Origin: Blastomyces gilchristii SLH14081
Taxonomy: Eukaryota; Ascomycota; Eurotiomycetes; Onygenales; Ajellomycetaceae
Assembly: GCF_000003855.2 (NCBI RefSeq)
Contig: NW_003101663.1
Location: forward strand, 1,202,753 to 1,266,752
DNA: 64,000 bases
Reading direction: 5' to 3'
In this document: positions 35,454 to 46,832 of the stretch, piece after piece
Numbering within the stretch: position 1 is the first letter of the stretch
How the letters are laid out: each line of letters opens with the position of its first letter
Program-made: the position numbers and the translations under genes
The notes under the pieces: generated by a model
Databases searched by the model: none
Seen by the model: the letters and a program-made list of their open reading frames with translations, nothing else
Told to the model about the DNA's origin: nothing

Positions 35454-35637
35454 TGTGATTCAAAGATTGCTTAAGCCAGTGTACAATTACAGGTGTACAC
35501 CGGCTTCTTATATATTGTAATATCATATGCTAATTTAATTAGCAGCTGCTATGGCCCCTTTACACTTGTACGCGTACGCTAGTAGTTCGGAAGCGGCCGC
35601 GTTATTATCCGACGGTCGTACGTTCTTCCGAACCACA
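35454..35637 (-). repeat. Gypsy 5' LTR (184 bp)
   Basis: The outer half (35,560-35,637) keeps a dense set of CpG sites, including GCGGCCGC and several TACG. The inner half has lost four CpGs that the other LTR keeps. Confidence 0.9.
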
Positions 35638-38600
35638 TATCTTTCTTAAGAAATACTTAATAGTCTAAAGTAATCAGTTCATCTCTCAGAATATTAAATC
35701 TAGAAATTAAACTTTATATATTATATCTCTTCAGATCAGTAATTTCATATTGTATAAACTTCTTTCAATAATCTTCTACTCTCTTTGATTATAATATAAT
35801 ATTCTTATAGAACTTTAAGAGATTATCTGTAATAAGACTTAAAGTATAAGTAGTCAGCAATTTCACAGACTGCAATTATATGAAATTCAGATTATTAATA
35901 TCAGAAGCATCTTTATTATTAATCAGATAAATATCAGATTCTGATTCACTGATATTATTAATAAGTGTTACAGATGTGATAATCAGTTTAATAATATAAT
36001 TAATAAGTTTCACAGATGTAATAACTGGTTTTTCAGTGATTAAGAATCTCACATCACTACTGACAATAATCTTATCAGATTCAGAATGCTATAGATGATA
36101 TATCAATATATCACTGAATTCAATAATATAATAGAAATCAGTATATGAAGAGAGCTTATTCACAGGTCTCTGAGATTTATACAAGTGAATAAAAATCTCT
36201 GTACTTAATCAGTGAAAATGCCTCACATTCAGCAGAGTATTTGTAAGTGCACATTATAAAATCTTATATAAACTTGAAATCACAGAGATCTCTGCAGTAG
36301 AGGATTAAAATTTCAAGTTATAAAGAACTGTAGATATGAAAGTATTATTAGTTATTATAATCACTATCTCTAGAATATCTGCTCAGAACTTCTTAGAAAG
36401 ATTATCTTTTAAAAGAGCAGCTCTAATCTATCTTATAATAGTGTAGATTCTATATTTGAAAATATCATTCTGATGTGATGAATATAATGCTGTTAATTCT
36501 TATTTAATATCATATAAATTCATAACTGTGTGTATACATGTGAATTGAAAAATATTATTAATATCAGTCTGTAGAAAAGCAGAAACTGTATATCTGAGAT
36601 TACTCATGAATCTGAGTCATAACTCAAAGTATTGAACAGTCTCATTCTTGAACTTTAAAAAATATACTTAACAGTAGTGAGTTGTATCATAGATAATAAG
36701 TATTCAGTATCTGATTTCCTGGTAGAACTCTAAGAGATAATCAGAGAGATCTTTCAATATATATTCATCATCTGTAAGATTAATATAAACTTTCTCAATG
36801 AGTTGAATAGATCTAGATATCAGTGTTTTTGAATAATCTTATGTTATATCTATCTTGACACATTTCTTGTAAAAGAACTTAGTCTTAGAATCTTTAATTG
36901 TGACTTCAGTATAGAAATTCTTGACTATAGTAATTATAGTATCAGCATGAATGTGACTGAGATCACAGTGTCAGTTCAAAAGAGTCTTTGATATTCTTGT
37001 ATTCTTGAAATCTGTATTCAGAACTGTAGAATCAATATTATTAACAGTAGTGACAGTGATCATAGAAAGATCAACTTTTCAGTCAAAATTGTACTTATGT
37101 GATATTGTAATATACTTGACTGTCTTGTTCAGATGATTGAGATTCTCATTGAACTCTTATTTATTAATCTTATATATGTTGTTCTGAGCAGTCTGAACTG
37201 TATGAAAAATAACACTGTTCAGAGCTCTGCAAATGAAAAATAAGAGAATAGTGAAAGACAATGTAAATTGAAATCCCTGATCTTCAAGCTTGGTAAATGA
37301 GAGCAGGTTAACTGTAATATTAGAAATATAGTGAATATTCTGCAAGTTAACATCATCATTCTCAATTTTCAAGGTGATAGTCTCAATCTTCTTGATAAAC
37401 TCAGTTCTCTCAGTTGCAGAATTGACAGAGATGTTATCATTAAAAGATTTGATATTTAAGAAAGAATAAAGCTTATCTGTTATATTCAGGCTTACACATG
37501 TGTTCAAATATCAAGATCTAGAGAATGATTTTCTGATGACTATGAAAGAGAAATAGAACTCAATCTTTGTAATTGCTGCATTTGCTGCTGATTGAGAACT
37601 TATTAAGTCATTCTTCTTTTCTTTCTTCTTATCATTCTTCTTTTTCTTTTTATCAGGGTGTAAGATGAAACATCTGTTAACAGTATATTCATATCTTCTA
37701 CAGTGAATGCACTTTCATACAGATGTGCTTTTATTCTCATCTTTGTTCTTATCTTTGTTCTTATTCTTTTTCACAGTCACAGAATCAGCCTGAGACTGCT
37801 TTTTCCACTCAATGATGATCTTCTTGAATGTATGATTAGTCAGTTACTTCATTAAATTATTAATATTAATGTTAACAATGAGTCCCTGGCCAGTGAAGAA
37901 AAACTCATTCAAATGTGTCTTGACAAACAGTCTTTGATAATATTGTAGATTGTTGAGAAAAAGATTATAATATATATTCTCAGTGCTCTGACAGAGCTCC
38001 TTGTAATGAGTAATAAGATAGTGAAAATGTCTTTGAAAAGTAAGATAATCATTCTTCTTAACTTGTAATTTTATCAATTTCTTGAAGATATTAACTTATT
38101 CTTCAGTCAGTAATATTATATATTTCATATTAATCTTGTCTCACAGAGCTGCAGTATTGTCAGCTTTCAAGGTTTCAATAGTGATTCAAATGTTTTCAAC
38201 AAGACTTGATAGCATATATCTATATAGAGACTTGAAATGAATTCTTCACTTCTTGAAGTTGATATAACATATAAAAGAGAATTCTCATTGAGTTCTTAAT
38301 AGAATATCAGTTTCATCAATAACTTCCGCATCAGTCAATATATTAATATACTAGACTTTATAATTAGAGTCATCAAATGTGATCACTGATTTAATGTCTA
38401 GTACATATTTAACTTTCTTCTGATATTTTCACAACTCATTTCTTATAGTGTCTCTTTGTGCAGAGACAGATGTAGTGAGATATTGAGTGATTTCAGCTGC
38501 AGTTATTTAATTCTATAGCATTATCTGTATAAGATTCATAAGATTGCCTGCAGTATAATAGATAGATTGATTTAAATCATCATTAAAAGTCAGCATTCTG

Positions 38601-39095
38601 AGAGTGAGAGATAATGAAGAATTTAAAGAGTTAGAATGAACAGATTCTGCAGATAAATGTTAACTCTACTTTTCTTTATTCTGAAGTTTCTCTGTTATCT
38701 CATCATCAAATTCCATACTCTGATGAAAACTGATCTCAGTCTCATCTTACAAGTCAGAAGTCTTCTTATAATGAGTGATCATTCTATCAATGAGTTGTCT
38801 AGTGAAGTGTGTGATTCTGAGTCTTGAGCTGAACTCTGAAGTAACAGATGTATCACTTATATCAAGATAACTCTGCTTCTTCTAGATGTGTAAAAAAAAA
38901 AAAGTGATATTCTTCACAATGAAGAATGTACTTTCTCAAAAATATAAAGTATATGAATCTACTGACTGGCAGATTCAGGGAAAATGAAATATCTCTAATA
39001 AAGAGTAAGAGTCTTTTTAAAAAAGATAAACTATCTGTGTTAAAAATGTTGATGCAATGTTCTAAAAAGAAAAACATGTCATCTGAGCTATAATC
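35638..39095 (-). pseudogene. Copia gag and integrase remnants
   Basis: On the minus strand, 38,077-37,844 reads as a Copia gag block (YLTFQRHFHYLITHYKELC). A zinc-knuckle-like region and lysine-rich linker follow near 37,600-37,750. 37,507-37,157 is a protease/pre-integrase block (LQNIHYISNITVNLLSFTKL, matching L.NVLYVPNL..NLLSVSKL). Integrase and the first RT blocks follow to 35,638 with many stops, and the frame resumes across the Gypsy insertion at 27,312. Confidence 0.75.
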
Positions 39096-39205
39096 TGTAG
39101 AATAGTTGAAGATTGTATTGATAGATCTATCTACAAGAACATAATATAGTGATGAGTTATATAATCTAGTGAGATCGCTAACCGCAACAGCTGTAAGAGT
39201 CAATA
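39096..39205 (-). repeat. Copia 5' LTR (110 bp)
   Basis: Starts TGTAGAATAG and ends AGTCAATA. It has the same length as the 3' LTR once the insertion is removed, and is followed by the ACTTT duplication. Confidence 0.88.
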
Positions 39206-39864
39206 ACTTTCAATCTTTCACTCAGCTCATCAATCAATCAAAGTATGTATAGCTGATTCATAATCAATTAAATGAATAGATAAATTTATATAGAATATAA
39301 AGAGATATTTTACAGAATTTTAAAATATATTAAGATAAAAATATTTAATAATTGATTTTATATTAATTATTAATTAATTATAGTAATAAAAATAAATTCA
39401 ATTTATATATTTAAGTAATTAACAATTGATTGAAAATCAGTTAATAATCAATTCAGTGTAAATTATATAAATACTTATTTTATTATTAAATTTAAGAATA
39501 ATTTCAGTAATAAATTAATTATTAATAAAATTAGTAAAGTCTTCTTTATATATAAAAGTTATAATAAGAGAAGAATTATTTCACAATTAATTAAGAATTG
39601 ATTATAGAATTGATAATATATAATTAAGTAATTTCAAATTATAAGAAAAGATGTATTAAGTGAGATCAGATAATAGTATAGAGTCTAGACTATATTTACA
39701 AGATCAGCTTATATAATAAGATTAAGTAATATACTTAGTAAGATTAAGTTTTCTACTTTCTAATCTTTCTTAAAGAATAATATTATTATATGTGTAATTT
39801 ATCTATACAAGTTACACTAAATAGAGTTGAGATAGTATATAATTAGAGTAGATATAGTAATTAT
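39206..39864. other. Extremely AT-rich spacer
   Basis: Dominated by AATTAATT-type repeats and short palindromes. I recognise no element and no coding remnant. Confidence 0.5.
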
Positions 39865-40380
39865 TAGACTTACTGTGTGATCATATCTGAGATCAGAACC
39901 AGATTTCTTGATAGTCTTATTATTAATTTAACTGATCTCATTACACAGTTTTAACATTAGATAGTAGTTTTATACTGTCTCAGTGAGACTTACTATCTAC
40001 TCTTATCACATTTTTCAAATGAAATCATGATTTTCACTTCTCAATTTAAATTATTTTTATTACTTTAAATGACTTTAAATCTCATTTAAGTGTTATTAAA
40101 AAGTGTTACTTTTTAAAAAATTAAAAATAGTCTAAAAAAAACCTTAAAATGTCTAAAAATAGTAACTTTATACTAATAATGAGACTAAATGAGATTAAAT
40201 GAAATCACTTTCTCATTTTTTTCAAGTCATGATTTCATTTTAAGATCTTATATATAGTTACTTTGCATGTTTTTTTAATGACTAGTCTCAGTGAGATTCA
40301 TACTAAGAAATGTATGAGATCAGATTAAATAAAATTAAATATGAAATTCATAATCTCAGCAGTTAGTCTAGTAATCATCA
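39865..40380 (+). mobile_element. hAT-like MITE, family A, copy 1 (516 bp)
   Basis: Ends are TAGACTTACTG at the left and the inverted TAGACTAACTG at the right. Flanking 8-mers GTAATTAT (39857-39864) and GTAATCAT (40381-40388) differ by one transition, so an 8-bp duplication is well supported. TIRs starting TAG with an 8-bp duplication fit the hAT superfamily. The body is AT-rich with no coding capacity, and three other copies occur in this window. Confidence 0.85.
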
Positions 40381-40590
40381 ACATCTCTTCTTACTACACT
40401 GTAATTTATAAGCTGCTATTCAGAGCCTCTCTATTCTTAATTCTTTCAAAAATGTAATAATAATTAATTACATTAATTGAACTTTGATTTTCTTATTAGA
40501 AAAGGCATCTGTACAGCAATAATTATAAAAATCAAGAAATACATGTAAAATTCATTAATTCACTGTATTATTATTATTATTTAATTATTC

Positions 40591-40825
40591 CTTCTTCTTA
40601 ATTTTCTGAATGTCAATTCTTTTGATAAAATCTTTAAATACAGGCTTCATCAGTGACTTGATAAGACTATTAGCTATGTTCACTATAGAATTAATATATT
40701 TTATCATAATTTTCTCTTTTTCAATCAAATTGTGAAGAATATAATACTTAATCTTAATGTAATATAATCTTTATATTAAGAATTCTCTCTTTGCTAGATG
40801 AATTGCTCTCTTATTATCAACTTAT
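40591..40825 (-). pseudogene. Second Copia relic: RNase H C-terminus
   Basis: Minus-strand translation reads VDNKRAIHLAKREFLI, KIKYYILHNLIEKEKI, then INSIVNIANSLIKSLMKPVFK. This matches the DNKSAIALAKNP, RYHFIRE and QLADILTKPL blocks ending Copia pol. It is independent of the Copia element to the left, whose own RNase H lies near 26 kb. The neighbouring 40,381-40,590 shows no other feature. Confidence 0.65.
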
Positions 40826-40875
40826 AGATATAAGTATATTTTCACTTTTTCATTATTTATCAATCTGATATCATA

Positions 40876-41263
40876 TAAACTGACTAGCAGAATCATGAAT
40901 TTTACATTTAATCTTATTTAATCTGATTTTATACATTTCTTAGCATGAATTCTGCTGAGACTGATCATTAAAAAAACATGTAAAGTAACTGTTTATCAGA
41001 TCATAAAATAAGATAATAACTTAGAAAAAATAAGAAAGTGATCTTATTCAATCTCATTTAGTCTCATTCTTAGCATAAAGTTACTATTTTTAGAGGTTTT
41101 AAAGTTGTTTTTAGACTATTTTTAATTTATTAAAAAGTAACAATATTTGATAATACTTAAATAAGATTTAAAGTCATTTAAAGCAATAAAATGAATTTAA
41201 ATTAAGAAGTAAAAATCATGATTTATTTTGAAAATGTGATAAGAGTAAACAGTGAGTTTCACT
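40876..41263 (-). mobile_element. hAT-like MITE, family A, copy 2 (truncated)
   Basis: The inverted orientation of copy 1, with one end intact (TAAACTGACTAGCAG). The other end is cut by the TTATTATT tail of a LINE at about 41,264, which shows the LINE arrived later. Confidence 0.75.
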
Positions 41264-42436
41264 ATTATTATTATTCTTCTTCTTCAATTATAGATGTATA
41301 TAGTCACAGACAATGATATCTATCTGAGAACTTTTAGTTCTCAGAGTTTTTCTAGTATCTATAGAGTTAACTATTATATATGTATCAATTTCAGATATGC
41401 ACAATCAGAAAATTTCAGCTCAGAATATAAAAACTCTTTATAAATTACAATATTTTAACACCTTCTGATACTTTGAAATTATTTGAAAATATTATGACAA
41501 AGAAAGAGAGAACAAAGTCTTAAAGATAGACATATTAAATAAGTAGATAGAAAAGAACAGAAAAGAAAAAGTAAAGTAAAGAAAGACTATAATAAAACAA
41601 TATTATTAAAAGATAGTGTATAGCTGTTTTAACAAACTATATCCGATTAATTTCTCTCTCTTGATATTCAGATATTTCTGAATTTAGTTATTTTCTTATA
41701 ACTGCTTGAGTTTATGATGAAAAGTCTATTAAGTATTTAATTTCTATCTCAGTTGAGAATAAGAATTTTATATTTAATTAATTTAAATTATACTTCTCTT
41801 TCAATCTAACTCTGAGACTATTGTATAATACAGAGTGTATTATAATATACTCAGAATTTTCATTTATATTACAGAATAAGCATTTTATTGAATTAAATCT
41901 ATCATCAAATCTTTGTATATAAGATTTGAAATAATCATATTCTAGTTTCAGCTGAATTATAGATGAGAATATTTTCTTTTTATATTTAATTAAACAAGAT
42001 TTTCACTTAGGTTTTATTTCAAATCTTGAATAATATATACTCTTCTTTTATTTCTATCAGCTTTTATTTCACTTATCTAAATAAGATTCTTTTATCTTTC
42101 TCTTTATAAAAGATCAGAACACTATTTTTTGAATAGATCTGCTTAATTCTGAACTCTTTTTTACATCTGAATCAGTAAATTCATTATCATGAATATTTAT
42201 ATAAGTAGAAACTTAGTACAGATAAATTATCAGTTTTAATATTCTTCTCTTTTAAATTTTCAAAACTGAGTATAAAATCAGTTTAAGATTTATTTAATTA
42301 TTATGAATCTGACTATTTCTAAGTCTTTTTAAAGCAGCTTGACTATTAGAGAATATTTATATCTCTTTTAAACTAGTTTCTCTTTTATAAGATTTTATTT
42401 CAATGAGCTTGAAAGCTTTCACTATTATAAATAGTT
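41264..42436 (-). mobile_element. LINE fragment (3' end), minus strand
   Basis: Begins with the reverse complement of the LINE (AAT)n tail and 3' UTR, and runs through the C-terminal finger and RNase H region of ORF2 as seen at 51.7-52.8 kb. It is cut at 42,437 by the second Gypsy LTR. Confidence 0.8.
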
Positions 42437-43881
42437 TGTGATTCAAAGGTTGCTTGAGTCAGTGTATGATTAGAGACGTACGCCGGCTTCTTATATACAT
42501 TATACTAAATTAATTAGTGGCTGTTATAGCCTCTTCACATTCATAAGCATATTCAGAAGTATAAGCATGTTTGACAGCAGCTGTATTATTATTCAGTAGT
42601 TGTACATTCTTCTGAATTACATTCTCTCTCATCAGATTCAGTCATGATTATGTAATCATAACATACACTCTAGCTTCATACAGATTAGCACACTACTAGT
42701 ACTTATAATAGAATAGTTTATCTCTAATTTAGCTAGTATTCTGTATACACTCTCACAAAGAAACTTTCACTATATTATATCACTTATTCACTAACTTTTT
42801 TCATTTCTCAATCATCTTCTTTATTATCATCATTATTAAATATTATTATCTTATTCAAGATTTCTATCTCTTCTTCTGTTCAATATCTTCTATCAGTTCA
42901 TCTATCATATTGTATATATTTCTGATAATAACTCTCTGTTCTTATAACAAGTGTCATTATAGTACTTATATCAGGCAGTTTGTTAACAGTAAGTATAATG
43001 TATTGTGAAATGTAACTAGAACTTGTTTATCTTCTAATAATTATTAAAATATACTATTATAAATAACACATTTTCTTCATCTTCTTATACATTCTTGATC
43101 TTCTTTTTTCAGTGAGTATCTGATCATGTTTTCTGATCATGTTTTCTAATTATTTTACATGAACATAAATGCTGATATATTTGTTTTAACTTGTATAGAA
43201 TCTTCATGTATTGACAGATTCATATTCATTAATAATCATGATCTCAATGTAAATCATTGATTGAGAACTTGAGAGATATGATAATGAAGAAATTATCTGT
43301 ATTATATATTCTGAGTCTCTCACACTTTTCTCTGCTTTCTCTGTTTCTTTCTTTATCACTGTCTTTTAATCTTCTATATCTGTCTCTGTATCTGATTCTC
43401 CCGCTTCTGCTACCTCTGTTTCTAAGATTCTTACTTCTACTACTTCTACTTCTTCTGTCTCTGCTGTCTCTGCTTTTATTATCAACTCTCTTCATTTCAA
43501 GAAGATATTATATAGACTTGATAAATTACATTTCTTAGTATATACACTCTCACTCTTCTTATTAATCTCTAAAACAATTTATTATATGAAGACTGTATAT
43601 GATATGACTATCTAAAGCTCAGTTGCAGACATTAATTATTATATTCATTTTAAGTATTTATAATGAGATAATTATTCATTTATATCAGAGAATTACTTCT
43701 CTTCTTAATAGTATTAAAATTATAAGTCTTTTCTTTTTTCATCTTTTCTTTCTGACACTAATTTTTCTATTCTTAAAGGAAATTGTTATGAGTTTTATTA
43801 TATATAAAGTCATAGTATTCACAGACATCAAGAAACTTTTTATAATTATTAAATTTAATATTATAAGTATATTCACTCTAA
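42437..43881 (-). mobile_element. Second Gypsy copy, 3' LTR end segment
   Basis: An LTR of about 185 bp (42437-42621) resembles the first Gypsy LTR, followed by TTCTCTCTC (the purine tract on the minus strand). The sequence is then colinear with 27,500-28,750 of the first copy. The element continues at 44,773-45,155 and 52,798-55,508 after insertions. It is more heavily decayed than copy 1. Confidence 0.82.
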
Positions 43882-44772
43882 TAGACTGACTGTGTGAGCC
43901 CCAGTGGCCGCATGGTTAATGCGGCCACCCGGTAGCGCCTTGGCATGAGAAACCAAGACGCGTGAGTTCGAAACCTGCAGAGAATACATTAAATCCGGAA
44001 CTCAAGCACCTCAGGTTTCTAATAAATACAGAGGTGTACAAATCGCTTCAATGAATCGCTCTATGTTTCTGGGCTGGGAAGTTATTATCGCATGTATCTA
44101 ATTGTCACTCCTTTGTATTTTCCTATGTTCTTGTTATCTTGGCGTGGTCTCAACACCTGTATTTCCTTCTGTATAACCAACACTTGACCTGTATTTAACA
44201 TCACACAAGGACTCATCATAAGCTCCGCTTGCATATGAGTATAATGAAAGAATAATAATAATAATAATAACTGACTGTGTGACCGTGTCTGAGACCAGGA
44301 TCAGAATATTTAATAATCTTATTATCAATTTAACTGATCTCATTACACTGTTTTAACATTAAATAGTAGTCTCATACTGTTTCAGTAAGACTTACTGTCT
44401 ACTCTTATCACATTTTTCAAATGAGATCATGATTTTCACTTCTTAATTTAAATTATTTTTATTGCTTTAAATGACTTTAAATCTCATTTAAGTGTTATCA
44501 AAAAGTGTTACTTTTTAAAAAATTAAAAATAGTCTAAAAAAAACCTTAAAATGTCTAAAAATAGTAACTTTATGCTAAGAATGAAACTAAATAAGACTAA
44601 ATGAGATTACTTTCTTACTTTTTCTAAGTTATAGTTCTATTTTGAGATCTGATATATAGTTACTTTACATGTTTTTTTAATAATTAGTCCCAGCGGGATT
44701 CACATCAAGAAATGTATAGAATCAGACTAAATGAAATCAAATGTGAAATTCATAGTCTCAGCAGTCAGTCTA
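43882..44772 (+). mobile_element. hAT-like MITE, family A, copy 3, carrying a SINE
   Basis: TIRs TAGACTGACTG at both ends. Flanking 8-mers CACTCTAA (43874-43881) and CACTCTGA (44773-44780) differ by one transition and are contiguous in the undisrupted Gypsy copy 1. Without the SINE and its duplication the MITE is 506 bp, close to copy 1. Confidence 0.85.
43898..44269 (+). mobile_element. tRNA-headed SINE, copy 1 (372 bp)
   Basis: Flanked by the perfect 13-bp duplication ACTGACTGTGTGA (43885-43897 and 44270-44282). The head resembles a class II tRNA, with an A-box-like TGGCCGCATGG and a B-box-like GAGTTCGAAACC. An unrelated body of about 250 bases follows and the 3' end is TATAATGAAAG then (AAT)n. 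It keeps several CpG sites inside fully decayed surroundings, so it is young or too short to be targeted. Confidence 0.9.
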
Positions 44773-45155
44773 CACTCTGATGAATATCTTCAGAATGATT
44801 AATCTATATCAGTCTATTCTCTGATGTTTATTATCTGACTTTATAATACAGGTGAAGAATATCTGTGTTTTCAGAAATAAGAATATGAATATTGTACTTT
44901 TTTACATCTGTGAGTATAAGACTCATATATCTTATCTGAAATATTATTGTAAGAATAAGCTGTTTATATACTGTATTCTACTTTTTATATTTCTCTGTGT
45001 CTCTCTCTCTCTTTCTGAGAAGTCTTATGTGTGTTGTAATTATATGTATAACTCTAAGATCAGCAGGTGTTTATTTGATAACTATTCTCATCTCTGATTT
45101 TACAGTTTTTATATACTAATAATGATTCTTAGTTGCTTCAGTGTCAGAGACTATT
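44773..45155 (-). mobile_element. Second Gypsy copy, middle segment
   Basis: Colinear with about 28,745-29,115 of Gypsy copy 1. It ends in the 15-16 bp duplication created by the LINE insertion. It includes the antisense Cys-containing frame (SEKSYVCCNYMYNSK). Confidence 0.8.
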
Positions 45156-45410
45156 ATCATCAGAACAATCACTCCATCACGAACTCGCTCGATTTTTCGA
45201 ATAAGAACCCGCCGATAGATCCATCGAAAAGCGCTCGATCATACGAGCATTTTGACCCCATCGCCGACTGCATCCCCTGTGTGGTGGTGGAGTTATCCAG
45301 CTAAATGTGAACCAGACATTGTTTGAAACTCCTGTGTGGGATTATCCCTCATTCTCCCCTATCACACCACAACCCCGGGCCAAATTGCCATACAAATTGT
45401 AAGGTGAAGA
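45156..45410 (+). promoter_or_regulatory. LINE 5' end, CpG-retaining
   Basis: This segment is GC-normal and CpG-rich (for example ACGAACTCGCTCGATT), in contrast to the rest of the LINE. As the element's 5' end it should contain the internal promoter. That role is an inference from LINE biology. Confidence 0.6.
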
Positions 45411-46695
45411 GACCTAGTCATATGCATCAATCTTCTTGATTTTGAAAGATCCCTGATCTGTAGTTGTGAAGATATCTGAGAAGCAATCTCTGTGAAAACC
45501 CTGTTCATCTTTAATGTTTCAAAACATCAACATCAAGTCCCACCCTCATACTGTCCTTTCTAATCTGGCTCATCTCTGGCAGAAAAATACAAAAAGATAC
45601 CTCAGTAATAATATCAAGCACATAATTAATGATCACTTCTGAAGTGCAATCTCTGCAGTCTGTCTTCAGTGTATCTAGATATTAATATCAAGTCTCACTC
45701 TCATATCATCTCTCTCAATCTGACTCATCTCTGATAGAAAAGTACAAAAAGATATCTCAGCAGCTGTATTCAATACATAATCAGCAGATATAATAACTAT
45801 AAAATCAGTATATCTCAAGATCTGACTGAGTCTTTGATCTCTGTATAGTGAGATATATTAAATCTAGTTTTAATATCTTAATATTCAATAGATTCTATAA
45901 GAGATTGAGAATAGCAATACTAGATTTCTATTGAATTTGAGAATTAACTCTATATTAATATAATCATTGATAAAGTCTTCTATTTTAAGATATAAATAAT
46001 CAGTTTCTTTACATTCTGCTGATAATATTTATATTATTATATAGAAACAGACTTATATTCTCTATAATATCAAGACTCTGAAGAGAAAAAGTCTTGATAG
46101 AGAGTATATAGTAGTATATATCTTAGCAGTTTCTATCTCATTCTTCTGCAGCAGTTAATATAAAAAAAAAAAGATCTTAGAAATAGTTTTTTACTTCTCT
46201 TGAAAAAGTAAGATGTTTTTCTCTGAATTTTATACAATATTCTTACAAAGAATTAAAAACAGAGTTATTTTCTATCATAATTTTATATTCTTTTAAGTAA
46301 GAATTACTTTTTCAGTGACTGAAGAGCTTTTATTAATACTTAATTTCTTTCTACACTCTTTATTAACTGATTTGAGTTGTATACTTGTTATGTGAGAAGA
46401 ATTGAATAATTTAGAATAAAATTGAATAGTTTTAATCAATTTCTCTGTAAAAAATTAATTTATTTTTTATTAGTTTTTCTCTTAAAAACTGTCATATTAT
46501 CTGATTTATTATCAATTAATATCATACTTTTTCTCACTGTATCTTAAGAAAGAGATTGTAAAGATTTTATTGATTTATCTTAAAAATTAATTTTAGTTTA
46601 TTAGATTCTCTTCAAAAATCTAACCTAGTTACTGAACTAGTGTGAAAAAAATCAGATATTTTATATATAAAAGTCTGTTATTCTTCTTTTGAAAT

Positions 46696-46830
46696 AGTCT
46701 GATCAACTTTTCAATTGAAAACAGCATTAGAAATCTCTTAATTGAAACAGTCTGATCAACTTTTCAATTTAAAAGAGTTTAATAAATATCTCAATTGAAT
46801 TAGTCTGATCAACTTTTCATTGAGTAAGAA
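46696..46830 (+). repeat. 53-bp tandem repeat in LINE 5' UTR (2.5 units)
   Basis: Units start with AGTCTGATCAACTTTTCA at 46,696, 46,749 and 46,802, an exact 53-base period. The third unit is partial and runs into ORF1. Monomer arrays of this kind often form LINE promoters. Confidence 0.85.
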
Positions 46831-46832
46831 TA

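Larger units (their letters stand above)
27313..35637 (-). mobile_element. Complete Ty3/Gypsy retrotransposon (8.3 kb) nested in the Copia element
   Basis: Two 184-bp LTRs (27313-27496 and 35454-35637) start TGTGATTC and end CCACA. The 4-bp duplication TATC flanks the element (27309-27312 and 35638-35641). A purine tract (GGTGAGAGAGGA on the minus strand) directly precedes the 3' LTR at 27,497. Minus-strand order is gag with a zinc knuckle (33,796-33,837), protease region, reverse transcriptase (32.3-32.8 kb), RNase H, integrase (30.8-31.6 kb). About 3.2 kb then follow before the 3' LTR, which is unusually long and carries open frames on the opposite strand. All coding regions are broken. Confidence 0.9.
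24877..39205 (-). mobile_element. Complete Ty1/Copia retrotransposon, decayed and carrying two nested insertions
   Basis: Two LTR copies of 110 bp (after removing an insertion in one) bound the element: 24877-25765 and 39096-39205. Both begin TGTAGRATAG and end AGTCAAYA. The flanking 5-bp duplication is ACTTT on both sides (24872-24876 and 39206-39210). In minus-strand order the interior reads gag, integrase, reverse transcriptase and RNase H. A purine tract (GAGAGAGGG) abuts the 3' LTR. Subtracting the nested Gypsy element and the TIR element leaves about 5.2 kb, a normal Copia length. Every coding region is broken by stops. The left LTR edge marks the boundary with euchromatin. Confidence 0.9.

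Noticed and set aside
35570..35637. Vector or linker contamination (GCGGCCGC and clustered CpG sites in AT-rich DNA)
   Set aside because: The segment aligns base for base with the other Gypsy LTR at 27,400-27,496, differing only by transitions. It is the unmutated half of an LTR.
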